Origin: a bacterium
GTDB lineage: Bacteria; Pseudomonadota; Gammaproteobacteria; Burkholderiales; Methylophilaceae
Reading direction: 5' to 3'
NCBI GenBank assembly: GCA_027310505.1
Contig: DAIDAS010000470.1
Location: 1-13,070 of the forward strand
DNA length: 13,070 bases
This document shows positions 6,463 to 13,070 of the stretch, piece after piece. Below the pieces are notes generated by a model that had not been told where the DNA came from, searched no databases, and saw only the letters and a list, made by a program, of their open reading frames with translations. The position numbers were made by a program, and so were the translations under genes. Each line of letters starts with the position of its first letter. The stretch's first letter is position 1.

Positions 6463-7655
6463 ACCACGAACAGGCGCTCGGCTACATGCATAATCTTCTC
6501 CGTACCATGCTGGAGAAAAAGGCCTCTGACCTCTTCATCTCTGCCGACTTTCCGCCGGCCATGAAGATTGACGGCAAGATGACGCCCGTCACGCCGCAGA
6601 AACTGACAGGCGCGCACACCAAGGCGTTCGCCTATGCGCTGATGAACGAAAAGCAACGTGCCAGCTTCGAGCAGGAAAAAGAGTGCAACTTCGCCATCTG
6701 GCCGAAGGATATCGGCCGTTTCCGCGTCAATGTGTTCGTGCAGCAGGAAAATGTCGGCATGGTGCTGCGCACCATCACCACCAAGATTCCCAATTTCGAT
6801 GAGCTCGGCCTGCCGCAGCAATTGAAGGAAGTGATGATGGCCAAGCGTGGCCTGATCATCCTTGTGGGCGGTACCGGTTCCGGGAAATCCACCACGCTGG
6901 CAGCACTCATCGACTACCGCAACGAGCACTCCTACGGCCACATCATCACCATCGAGGATCCGGTGGAATATGTGCACCCGAGCAAGAACTGCCTGATCAC
7001 CCATCGCGAAGTTGGCCGCGATACGCTGGACTGGTTCCCGGCGCTGAAAAACACCTTGCGCCAGGCACCGGACGTGATCCTGATCGGTGAAATCCGCGAT
7101 CGCGAGACCATGGAATTCGCCCTCGCCTTCGCCGAAACCGGCCACTTGTGCATGGCCACGCTGCATGCCAACAACTCCAACCAGGCCATTGACCGCATCA
7201 TCAATTTCTTCCCCGAAGAACGTCATGCCCAGTTGCACATGAATCTCTCGCTCAACCTGCGCGCTTTCGTTTCGCAACGGCTGGTCCCCAAAAAGGGCGG
7301 CGGACGCTGCGCCGCCATCGAAATCCTGCTGAATTCACCGCTGGTCGCCGATCTCATTCTTAAGGGTGAGACCAACAAGATCAAGGAAGCGATGGCCAAA
7401 TCGGTTGAGCTTGGCATGCAAACCTTCGACCAGGCGCTGTTCGACTTGGCGGAGGCAGGCCGTATCACCGAGGACGACGCCTTGCGCAACGCCGATTCGA
7501 TCAACGAACTACGCCTCAAGTTCAAATTGCACAGCAAGAATTCTTCAGTCAAGGATGCAGGTTCGCGCATCGACCACTTCTCGCTGCACGAAGAAAAACT
7601 GGAAGAGGAAGACGAGCCGGCCCTGGACGGCGCTGTGCCTGCAAAAACCGCCTGA
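6459..7655 (+). CDS. pilU: Type IV pilus retraction ATPase PilU
   Basis: A 398-residue PilT/PilU-family hexameric ATPase that powers pilus retraction at the inner membrane. Visible motifs are Walker A GGTGSGKST (137-145), Asp box IITIEDPVEY, Walker B DVILIGEIRDRE with E211, and His box ATLHANN. PilU rather than PilT is favoured by the length, by HREVGRDTLDWFPALKNTLR, and by the C-terminal stretch ELGMQTFDQALFDL followed by ALRNADS. A variable acidic tail (about 370-398) completes it. The start is the ATG overlapping the previous stop as ATGA; GGAGG at 6444-6448 lies ten bases upstream. The usual partner gene pilT is not in the window. PilU generally assists PilT, so this copy presumably works with a PilT encoded elsewhere. 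Confidence 0.93.
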   Translation: MNHEQALGYMHNLLRTMLEKKASDLFISADFPPAMKIDGKMTPVTPQKLTGAHTKAFAYALMNEKQRASFEQEKECNFAIWPKDIGRFRVNVFVQQENVGMVLRTITTKIPNFDELGLPQQLKEVMMAKRGLIILVGGTGSGKSTTLAALIDYRNEHSYGHIITIEDPVEYVHPSKNCLITHREVGRDTLDWFPALKNTLRQAPDVILIGEIRDRETMEFALAFAETGHLCMATLHANNSNQAIDRIINFFPEERHAQLHMNLSLNLRAFVSQRLVPKKGGGRCAAIEILLNSPLVADLILKGETNKIKEAMAKSVELGMQTFDQALFDLAEAGRITEDDALRNADSINELRLKFKLHSKNSSVKDAGSRIDHFSLHEEKLEEEDEPALDGAVPAKTA

Positions 7656-7659
7656 CCCC

Positions 7660-7980
7660 ATGGAAACCGCACTGCTCATTGCCGCCATCGCCATGGCCTG
7701 GTTCTGGCTCGACAGCCTGCATGCGCGCGACATCGCTGTCGAAGCAGGCAAACGTGCGGCAGAACAGTACGGCCTGCAGTTTCTCGACGAAACCGTAGCC
7801 AGCAGCAAGCTATGGGCTGCACGCGACGAGAATGGCCACATGCGGCTGCAACGCACTTACCGCTTCGAGGTCAGCGACACCGGCGCCGACCGCCTGCCCT
7901 GCAGCGTGATCTTGCTCGGCAAAAAGGTCGATAAACTCGACATGCCAGCCTACCGCGACAACGTCATCAGCCTGCATTAA
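7660..7980 (+). CDS. DUF3301-type membrane-anchored small protein
   Basis: This 106-residue protein begins with a hydrophobic segment (about residues 3-17), then WLDSLHARD, then a soluble part with QFLDETVA and a pattern of alternating strands (LQRTYRFEVSDTG, SVILLGKKVDKLDMP). The arrangement matches what I recall of the DUF3301 family of short proteobacterial proteins of unknown function; the assignment comes from memory of the motif, not a search. The ATG at 7660 gives the family-typical length and lies four bases after pilU; earlier in-frame codons would lie inside pilU. It probably sits in the inner membrane with its C-terminal part in the cytoplasm. No function can be assigned. It is five bases from gluQ. 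Confidence 0.75.
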   Translation: METALLIAAIAMAWFWLDSLHARDIAVEAGKRAAEQYGLQFLDETVASSKLWAARDENGHMRLQRTYRFEVSDTGADRLPCSVILLGKKVDKLDMPAYRDNVISLH

Positions 7981-7985
7981 GCGTC

Positions 7986-8885
7986 ATGGCTTCAAAGCCG
8001 ACATACCGCGGCCGCTTCGCTCCCTCCCCGACTGGATTGCTGCATTTCGGCTCGCTGATCGCCGCGGTTGGCAGCTACCTGGAGGCCAGAAAACATCACG
8101 GCGAATGGCTGCTGCGCATGGAAGATCTCGACCCGCCACGCGAGATGCCCGGCGCGGCAAGCGCCATTCTGCAAACGCTGGAAGCCTTCGGGTTCGAGTG
8201 GGATGGCCCCGTACTCTACCAAAGTACACGGCACGCGGCTTATGACGCAGCGCTGGAATCTCTCAAGCAACACCGCTGGCTCTACCCTTGCGGCTGCTCG
8301 CGCAAGGAAATCGCCGATGCAGGATTGACGGGCACTGAAGGGGTTATCTACCCCGGCACCTGCCGCAACGGGCTGGCCGCAGGAAAAACGGCGCGCGCCT
8401 GGCGAATCCGGGTGGAGGACACAGCGATCAGCTTCGATGATGCCGTGCAGGGCCACATCAGCCAGAATCTGGCGCGCGACATCGGCGATTTCATCCTCAA
8501 ACGCGCCGACGGTCTGTATGCCTACCAGCTGGCGGTAGTCGTGGACGATGCCATGCAGGGCATTACCCACGTGGTACGCGGCGCCGATCTATTGGATTCG
8601 ACACCGCGCCAGATCCATCTGCAACGCCTGCTCGACCTGCCGACCCCGCACTACGCGCACCTGCCGGTAGCCGTCAACGAGGCCGGCGAAAAACTCAGCA
8701 AGCAGACGCTGGCAACCCCGCTCGACCTCGAGCAGCCGGCGCCCGCGCTATGGCAAGCGCTGGAGTTTCTGGGTCAGCATCCACCGGCTGCATTGCGCTC
8801 CTCCGACACCCCCGCCCTATGGGCATGGGCGCACCGGCATTGGGATATGGGAGCCATTCCGCACGTCAGGCAGCAACTCCCCTAG
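7986..8885 (+). CDS. gluQ: Glutamyl-Q tRNA(Asp) synthetase
   Basis: This 299-residue truncated glutamyl-tRNA synthetase paralogue transfers activated glutamate to the queuosine at position 34 of tRNA(Asp). The HIGH-type motif is FAPSPTGLLHFGSL (11-24), and the KMSKS-type motif is KLSKQ (236-240). Zinc ligands are C102, C104, Y122 and C126, matching the CxC...YxxxC pattern of E. coli YadB. The anticodon-binding domain of full GluRS is absent, as expected for GluQ. The start at 7986 is five bases after the preceding stop, without a clear Shine-Dalgarno sequence, so translation may depend on readthrough from the upstream gene. It closes the co-directional run, 18 bases short of the convergent chemoreceptor gene, with no terminator visible. 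Confidence 0.93.
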   Translation: MASKPTYRGRFAPSPTGLLHFGSLIAAVGSYLEARKHHGEWLLRMEDLDPPREMPGAASAILQTLEAFGFEWDGPVLYQSTRHAAYDAALESLKQHRWLYPCGCSRKEIADAGLTGTEGVIYPGTCRNGLAAGKTARAWRIRVEDTAISFDDAVQGHISQNLARDIGDFILKRADGLYAYQLAVVVDDAMQGITHVVRGADLLDSTPRQIHLQRLLDLPTPHYAHLPVAVNEAGEKLSKQTLATPLDLEQPAPALWQALEFLGQHPPAALRSSDTPALWAWAHRHWDMGAIPHVRQQLP

Positions 8886-8903
8886 AAATTCTTCCTGGAC
8901 CCC

Positions 8904-11063
8904 TTAAACTGCCGGTCGCCCCTGCACCTGCGTCACTTGGAATTGCCCGGCCAGCCCATGCAGTTTATGCGCGGTCTGGCGGGCCTGAATCACGGTGTAG
9001 TTGAGTTCATCCAGTGCACTGCGCATGGAAGTCGTCAACGTGGCGACTCCCTGGACACGCCCACCGTAGGCGTAGGCACTTTGCGAGATTTCCTGCAGCA
9101 GAGTCAGCATGCGTTCGAGAATTTCCTGCATGCCACTGTTGTCGGTAGCCGTTTCTTCGGCGAGCCTGATGCCTTCTTCCATTCTGGCCATGCCGGTATC
9201 CATGTTGACCACCGCGTCCTTGGCCTTGCCTTGCACCGTCAAGATCATGCCCCGGATTTCGCTGGTCGCCTGCGCGGTACGTTCAGCTAACTTGCGTACC
9301 TCATCCGCCACTACCGAGAATCCGCGTCCGGCATCGCCGGCGCGTGCCGCTTCGATCGCGGCATTGAGCGCCAGCAGGTTGGTCTGGTCGGCGATCTCGT
9401 TGATCACGTCGACGATTTTGCCGATCTGGTCGGTACTCTGGCTCAAATCCCGGATGGTCTGAGTCGACGTATCGATCGACTGCCGGATATTCAGCGTACG
9501 CGAACGCACCACCTCCAGCTGCTTTTGGGAGTTGTCCACCGCCTGCTGCATGGCTGCACGGATATCGGCCGTCGTCTGGTTGGCGGAATCGATATCCAGC
9601 ATCTGCTTTTCAAGCAGGCCGAGAATTTCCTGTACCGCATCCAGCAGCTGCATGCTCGATGCGGTTGCATGCTGGTTGCGCTGCTGCATGTCATCGTGGT
9701 TCACGTTGATTTCGTCGGTGGCCATAATGACCCGGCTCACAGTCGAATCCAGCGTATCGATGAAACTGTTGACCCACTGTGCCATGACGGCGATTTCATC
9801 CGTCGCCGCCTCGGTACGCTCAAAGCGCCGCGAGAGATTGCCCCCGCCTTCGGCCAGGTTGCGAATCACCCGCGCCATGGTGCGCATGCGCTCGGTGATA
9901 GGCGCCACCGCATACTTGTAGAAGAAAAACGAGCCGATCACCATCAAGCCTAAATGCATGAGCTCGCTATCAACACCCCCCATCTTCATTGCATAGACAA
10001 TCGCGAGGTTCACCAGCCAGAGACCGAACACAATCGTGAAATACGCCTGCTTTTGCCGATAAGCAATGGAGCGGAAACGGAATGCTTCTTCGAGATCAGC
10101 CTCGCACATCATGCCCCAGGTATCGAGCGAGCCGGGCATCTGGAATGTCACCCCTTTGCCGATCACCGGAATATGCCGGTAATCGGAGTAGCCCGGGTAG
10201 GTGACGAACAGGTTCTCGCCCTTGCGGATGGTTTCGCGCACCCCGGGATGCAACTCCCCCGTCGCCGGATCATTGAATACCAGTTCCAGCTCGGTGTGCT
10301 GCCTCACCCGCACCGTGCCGAAGGCTGTGCGTACCCCTTGCTTGAGGTTGTCGCCTAGACTGAAGGTGTCGTCCTCGAACCGTGAGCGCGACAGCGCCGT
10401 GCCCGGCTTGATCGCCGTGTCGAACACCGGTTTGACCATGAACAGGTAATTGTCGCCCGATTCGATAAACACATGCCCCGCTTCGCGCTGGATGATATCG
10501 CCCAGCACATCGTTCGGCACCCGCCCGCACAGGCAACCGATTGCCACGCCATCCTTCACCAACGGCTGGTAGAACATCAAGGTCACTTCATCATGGAATT
10601 TGGAACTGCTCGACCCAATCGCGACCGTCTGCGAATCGGCATAAGGGCCATGCAGAAACTGCCCTTGCATCCCCTGCGCCACAGCCTTGGCTGGGAGATC
10701 CATGTTGCCCTTGCGCCGGGTATAGGTGGAGGCCAGCACGCGGCCGGAGGTGTCGATGACGAATATCTCGGAGAAATCGTAAAAGGCAGCTCGCTTCTTT
10801 TCCAGCGTGGCCGTATCGATGACAGGAAACTCCTGGACGAGTTCTTCGGAAAAACTTTCCAGCATGCTCCATTGCTGCCTGGCCCAACCGCGCAGAACCT
10901 TGACCCGCGTACCGGCAATCGCCTCAAACGTCTGCTCCAGCACCGGGTAACGGCGACGGTTCAGATAACAGGCCCAACCCATTGCCAGCTTTCCTGTTTT
11001 GCCCAGCCACGGCAACCAGCGTCGCTCCTTGCCTGATAAATTCTTGTCCCCGCTTTTAAGCAT
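8904..11063 (-). CDS. Methyl-accepting chemotaxis protein with N-terminal sensor and central membrane pair
   Basis: A 719-residue chemoreceptor. The N-terminal part (about 40-330) looks like a Cache/PAS-type sensor (FVIDTSGRVLAS, MFYQPLVKDGVAIG). Hydrophobic segments follow at about 341-358 and 369-387, then a HAMP-like region (about 385-440) and the MCP signalling domain (about 440-710), with the highly conserved hairpin tip IADQTNLLALNAAIEAARAG at 557-576. No N-terminal membrane segment exists, and an in-frame TAG 13-15 bases upstream of the ATG excludes a longer version. The sensor is therefore predicted on the cytoplasmic side, unlike classic receptors. GGGGAG seven bases upstream supports the start. 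There is no C-terminal NWETF-type CheR/CheB tether. It probably feeds the CheV/CheA system encoded nearby; the ligand is unknown. Cys177 and Cys179 form a CLC pair of unknown meaning. Confidence 0.9.
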   Translation of the reverse strand: MLKSGDKNLSGKERRWLPWLGKTGKLAMGWACYLNRRRYPVLEQTFEAIAGTRVKVLRGWARQQWSMLESFSEELVQEFPVIDTATLEKKRAAFYDFSEIFVIDTSGRVLASTYTRRKGNMDLPAKAVAQGMQGQFLHGPYADSQTVAIGSSSSKFHDEVTLMFYQPLVKDGVAIGCLCGRVPNDVLGDIIQREAGHVFIESGDNYLFMVKPVFDTAIKPGTALSRSRFEDDTFSLGDNLKQGVRTAFGTVRVRQHTELELVFNDPATGELHPGVRETIRKGENLFVTYPGYSDYRHIPVIGKGVTFQMPGSLDTWGMMCEADLEEAFRFRSIAYRQKQAYFTIVFGLWLVNLAIVYAMKMGGVDSELMHLGLMVIGSFFFYKYAVAPITERMRTMARVIRNLAEGGGNLSRRFERTEAATDEIAVMAQWVNSFIDTLDSTVSRVIMATDEINVNHDDMQQRNQHATASSMQLLDAVQEILGLLEKQMLDIDSANQTTADIRAAMQQAVDNSQKQLEVVRSRTLNIRQSIDTSTQTIRDLSQSTDQIGKIVDVINEIADQTNLLALNAAIEAARAGDAGRGFSVVADEVRKLAERTAQATSEIRGMILTVQGKAKDAVVNMDTGMARMEEGIRLAEETATDNSGMQEILERMLTLLQEISQSAYAYGGRVQGVATLTTSMRSALDELNYTVIQARQTAHKLHGLAGQFQVTQVQGRPAV

Positions 11064-11070
11064 TACTTTT

Positions 11071-11078
11071 CTCCCCTA
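11071..11078 (-). promoter_or_regulatory. Ribosome-binding site and in-frame stop fixing the chemoreceptor start
   Basis: On the - strand GGGGAG (11071-11076) lies seven bases before the ATG at 11063-11061. TAG (11078-11076), in the same frame, overlaps its first base. Together they fix the start and rule out an upstream membrane-spanning extension. Confidence 0.75.
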
Positions 11079-11127
11079 TCTTGAACACAGTGCCCGGGGA
11101 GGAACAACGCAAAATCCAGGCCAAATC

Positions 11128-11156
11128 AATATATAAATTAATAATCAATATGTTAA
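11128..11156 (-). promoter_or_regulatory. Sigma70-type promoter for the chemoreceptor gene
   Basis: Reading the - strand, TTAACA (11156-11151) and TATATT (11133-11128) each match the consensus at 5 of 6 positions and are separated by 17 bases. Transcription should start near 11121, giving a leader of about 57 bases. The surrounding stretch is strongly AT-rich. A sigma28 flagellar promoter was not found. Confidence 0.5.
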
Positions 11157-11190
11157 CAATAAATATCCGTATCGACTGCCCCATGAAAAG

Positions 11191-11226
11191 GCATGCGACA
11201 ATAGCATGCACCAGAATGGTGCATGC
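11191..11226. repeat. Perfect 9-bp inverted repeat with an extra GCATGC half site
   Basis: GCATGCACC (11204-11212) and GGTGCATGC (11218-11226) are exact inverse complements around a five-base centre. A third GCATGC sits at 11191-11196. The dyad ends 22 bases before the extended -10 element of hslO and lies about 48 bases upstream of its inferred transcription start, where an activator might bind. No T-run follows on either strand, so it is not an intrinsic terminator. Which protein binds it, if any, is unknown. Confidence 0.6.
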
Positions 11227-11247
11227 AAGCAATCCATTCCGGTCGGG

Positions 11248-11256
11248 TGGTATCAT
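11248..11256 (+). promoter_or_regulatory. Extended -10 promoter for hslO
   Basis: TGGTATCAT matches the extended -10 pattern (TGN followed by a 5-of-6 TATAAT). No good -35 lies 16-18 bases upstream; instead a perfect dyad lies further upstream. A start near 11263 would leave a leader of about 24 bases before the GTG at 11287 and would exclude the earlier in-frame ATG at 11206. CCCCAT at 11179-11184 resembles a heat-shock sigma32 -10, but no CTTGAA-type -35 precedes it. Confidence 0.45.
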
Positions 11257-11286
11257 TGCGATCTGCGCAACTCATCGAGCATTCAA

Positions 11287-12162
11287 GTGAAACATCGCGA
11301 CACCCTGCAACGCTTCCTGTTTGAACACGCGGCTATCCGCGGTGAAGTCGTCCACTTGGGCGCCACCTGGCAGACCGTACTGGAAAACCATGACTACCCT
11401 GCGGTTCTGCGCCAGGCCATGGGTGAACTGATGGCCGCTGCCGCCCTGCTGGCAGCGACGCTCAAGTTGAAAGGCTCGCTGGTACTGCAAATCCAAGGCA
11501 AAGGTCCGGTTTCGCTGTTGGTGGTCGAATGCACCGGCGACCTCACCATGCGCGCCACGGCAAAATGGAAAGGCGAGTTATCGCATGAAAGTCTTACGGA
11601 ACTGATCGGCGATGGCCATTTCGTCATCACCCTCGACCCCAAGGACGGCAAGCAGACCTATCAGGGCATCGTACCGCTGGAGGGCGCCAGCGTGGCCGAA
11701 ATCCTGCAGAACTACATGACCCGCTCAGAACAGCTGGAAACGCGGCTGGTGCTCGCTGCAGACGACACGCAGGCAGCCGGCATGCTGCTGCAGAAATTGC
11801 CGGAACGGGCAGACGAGGATGCAGACGCCTGGACACGCACCAGCCACCTCGCGGCCACCCTCTCCACACAGGAACTGCTCGACCTGCCCACAATGGAAAT
11901 TTTGCACCGGTTATTCCATGAAGAAGATGTCCGGCTGTTCGACCCCCAACCTGTCAGCTTCCATTGCAATTGCTCGCGCGCAAGCGTTGCCAACATGCTG
12001 CGCATGGTGGGGCAGGATGAAGTCAACGGCGTGATTGCGGAACAGGGGCAGCTGGAAGTGCATTGCGAATTCTGCAACCAACGTTACACCTTCGACCAGA
12101 TCGATGTCGAACAGGTATTCACATCAGGAACGGCGGCGCCCGGCAGCGACAGCCGTCATTGA
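11287..12162 (+). CDS. hslO: Redox-regulated chaperone Hsp33
   Basis: Hsp33 is a cytoplasmic holdase that is switched on when its zinc-binding cysteines are oxidised. The four cysteines are present as CxC (C227, C229) and CxxC (C260, C263) in the C-terminal redox switch. The N-terminal domain shows the family sequences LFEHAAIRGE, ENHDYP and MRSEQL-like TRSEQL. Length is 291 residues, as for E. coli Hsp33 (about 292). The frame is open back to an ATG at 11206, but the E. coli protein begins near DQLHRYLFE, so the GTG at 11287 (giving MKHRDTLQRFLFE) is preferred. It has only a weak GAG ribosome-binding site at 11277-11279. The gene is divergent from the chemoreceptor gene and ends 10 bases from the convergent methyltransferase gene. 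Confidence 0.93.
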   Translation: MKHRDTLQRFLFEHAAIRGEVVHLGATWQTVLENHDYPAVLRQAMGELMAAAALLAATLKLKGSLVLQIQGKGPVSLLVVECTGDLTMRATAKWKGELSHESLTELIGDGHFVITLDPKDGKQTYQGIVPLEGASVAEILQNYMTRSEQLETRLVLAADDTQAAGMLLQKLPERADEDADAWTRTSHLAATLSTQELLDLPTMEILHRLFHEEDVRLFDPQPVSFHCNCSRASVANMLRMVGQDEVNGVIAEQGQLEVHCEFCNQRYTFDQIDVEQVFTSGTAAPGSDSRH

Positions 12163-12172
12163 GGGGTTCGGC

Positions 12173-12943
12173 TTAACGGGTCTGACGCACGCGCTCGAAC
12201 AGGCAGATTGCGGCCGCAGCCGCAGCGTTGAGAGATTCGACCGCGCCCGGCATGGGGATGGTAAAACGTTTGCCGGCAGCTTCGATCAATGCCTTGCTCA
12301 GTCCCGCACCCTCGTTGCCGATCATGAAGGCCACCGGGTTTTTCAGGTCAATGGCGTATAACGGCTCGCCCTGCAGGCACGCAGCCAGCGTCAGCCCTTC
12401 GAATCGCGCAGCAATCGCCAGCAAATCCGCCCGCTCCACGATGGGCATGACGAAATGCGCGCCCATGCCAGCCCGCAACACCTTGGGCGACCAGGCATCG
12501 ACGCAACCCACCGACAGCCATGCCACCTGCACGCCAGCCGCCGCGGCCGAGCGCAACACCGAGCCGAGGTTGCCGGGGTCCTGCAGGTCTTCCAGCATCA
12601 GGCCGAAATCCGGTGTGGCCGGCATGATCGGCTGGGGGATTGCGATCACGGCCAGGATGCCGGTCGGCGTTTCTACCGGAGAAATTTCAGCGAACAGGGC
12701 GTGCGGCAAGGTGATCTTCTGCGAGGCCTCTGCACGCGCCAGCAGACTGGCGATTTCGGCGTTGTCGGCTCCGCCTTCCGTCACCACGAGCATTTCCGGA
12801 ATCTTGCCCGCAGCCAGACAAGCTTCGACCAGATGCACGCCGTCTAGCAACGTCTGCCCCGCCTTGCGCCGTTCACGCGCAGATTCAGCCAGCTTTTTCA
12901 GTTGCTTGAAGGTGGGGTTGTCACGAGATATGATACTTTTCAT
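12173..12943 (-). CDS. TrmH/SpoU-family RNA 2'-O-methyltransferase
   Basis: This 256-residue enzyme is predicted to methylate the 2'-hydroxyl of an rRNA or tRNA nucleotide using S-adenosylmethionine. An N-terminal RNA-binding part (about 1-95) precedes the SPOUT knot domain. The three family motifs are DLQDPGNLGSVLRSAAAAG (119-137, with N125 and R131), MIGNEGAGLS (207-216), and IPMPGAVESLNAAAAAAI (229-246, with E236 and N239). The frame reaches an earlier ATG at 12976, but that ATG is partly inside a perfect TATAAT promoter box, and homologues start close to MKSIISRDNPTFKQL, so 12943 is chosen. The substrate cannot be told from sequence; resemblance is to the general 23S rRNA/tRNA guanosine methyltransferases rather than specifically to RlmB. 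Confidence 0.88.
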   Translation of the reverse strand: MKSIISRDNPTFKQLKKLAESARERRKAGQTLLDGVHLVEACLAAGKIPEMLVVTEGGADNAEIASLLARAEASQKITLPHALFAEISPVETPTGILAVIAIPQPIMPATPDFGLMLEDLQDPGNLGSVLRSAAAAGVQVAWLSVGCVDAWSPKVLRAGMGAHFVMPIVERADLLAIAARFEGLTLAACLQGEPLYAIDLKNPVAFMIGNEGAGLSKALIEAAGKRFTIPMPGAVESLNAAAAAAICLFERVRQTR

Positions 12944-12974
12944 CGCTGGTTCTTGGTCGTAGGCCTGAACCGGC

Positions 12975-13004
12975 ATTATAGATTCGCCCGCATTTTCCGT
13001 TCAA
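12975..13004 (-). promoter_or_regulatory. Sigma70-type promoter for the RNA methyltransferase gene
   Basis: On the - strand TTGAAC (13004-12999) is followed after 18 bases by a perfect TATAAT (12980-12975). Transcription should start near 12968, about 25 bases before the chosen ATG. Because the ATG at 12976 overlaps the -10 box, it cannot be in the main transcript, which settles the start codon. Confidence 0.6.
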
Positions 13005-13015
13005 AGAATCCATCG

Positions 13016-13070
13016 ATGCCACCAACGCGCCTCCGGGCCATCCGTGCCGACATTACCACCCTGCAGGTCG
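13016..13070 (+). CDS. Macro-domain protein, 5' end only (likely O-acetyl-ADP-ribose deacetylase)
   Basis: An ATG at 13016 opens a frame running off the window after 18 codons. The peptide MPPTRLRAIRADITTLQV matches the opening strand-helix of macro-domain proteins related to E. coli YmdB (pattern I-x-x-D-I-T-x-L-x-V, normally followed by DAIVNAAN). Such proteins remove ADP-ribose from O-acetyl-ADP-ribose or from modified proteins. The catalytic region lies outside the window, so the call rests on a short match from memory. The ribosome-binding site is weak (AAAGAA). The gene is divergent from the methyltransferase gene. Confidence 0.5.
   Translation, partial: MPPTRLRAIRADITTLQV

Noticed and set aside
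8886..8903. Terminator between the convergent gluQ and chemoreceptor genes
   Set aside because: The 18-base gap holds no stem-loop with a T-run; the same is true of the 10-base gap between hslO and the methyltransferase gene.
10473..11036. Open + strand frame of 187 codons opposite the chemoreceptor gene
   Set aside because: It is antisense to the conserved chemoreceptor sequence, has no ribosome-binding site, and has shadow-like composition.
11179..11184. CCCCAT upstream of hslO as a heat-shock sigma32 -10 element
   Set aside because: No CTTGAA-like -35 lies 13-15 bases upstream, and the CTTGAA at 11080 is far too distant.
11056..11256. 66-codon hydrophobic - strand frame between hslO and the chemoreceptor gene
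   Set aside because: Its hydrophobicity follows from AT-rich DNA, it has no ribosome-binding site, it contains the chemoreceptor promoter and it is out of frame with that gene. It was considered as a lost N-terminal membrane helix, but an in-frame stop and a good ribosome-binding site argue against that.

Overview
The window is ordinary chromosomal DNA of a Gram-negative proteobacterium, most likely a betaproteobacterium. CheZ with its canonical C-terminal CheY-binding tail, a PilU-type pilus ATPase, GluQ, Hsp33 and a short DUF3301-type protein all point to beta/gammaproteobacteria. The placement is inference from protein content; no rRNA or other marker gene is present. Coding density is high, and no transposase, tRNA, rRNA, CRISPR array or integration scar was seen.

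Bases 1-229 are a leader that may contain a 28-codon ORF and two dyad symmetries. From 230 to 8885, nine genes run on the + strand with gaps of at most 43 bases and no visible terminator: cheV1, cheV2, cheY, cheZ, cheA, an EAL-HDOD protein, pilU, a DUF3301-type membrane-anchored protein and gluQ. Convergent to these, on the - strand (8904-11063), is a methyl-accepting chemotaxis protein whose sensor region precedes its only two membrane segments. A 223-base AT-rich divergent region follows, with a good promoter for the chemoreceptor and an extended -10 promoter plus a perfect 9-bp dyad for hslO (Hsp33, + strand). hslO converges with a TrmH/SpoU-family RNA methyltransferase gene (- strand). A divergent macro-domain gene starts at 13016 and is cut by the window end.

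The first eight kilobases look like a two-component signalling module. CheV proteins couple receptors to the CheA kinase, CheA phosphorylates CheY (and possibly the CheV receiver domains), and CheZ dephosphorylates CheY. The same gene string carries an EAL-HDOD regulator and the PilU retraction ATPase, so the output may include surface motility as well as flagella. No CheW, CheR, CheB or CheD gene lies in the window.

No clearly new biological system was found. The points most worth a second look are the chemoreceptor's unusual topology, the CheA without a recognisable P2 domain, the tandem CheV pair without CheW, the che/EAL-HDOD/pilU linkage, and the mcp-hslO divergent control region.
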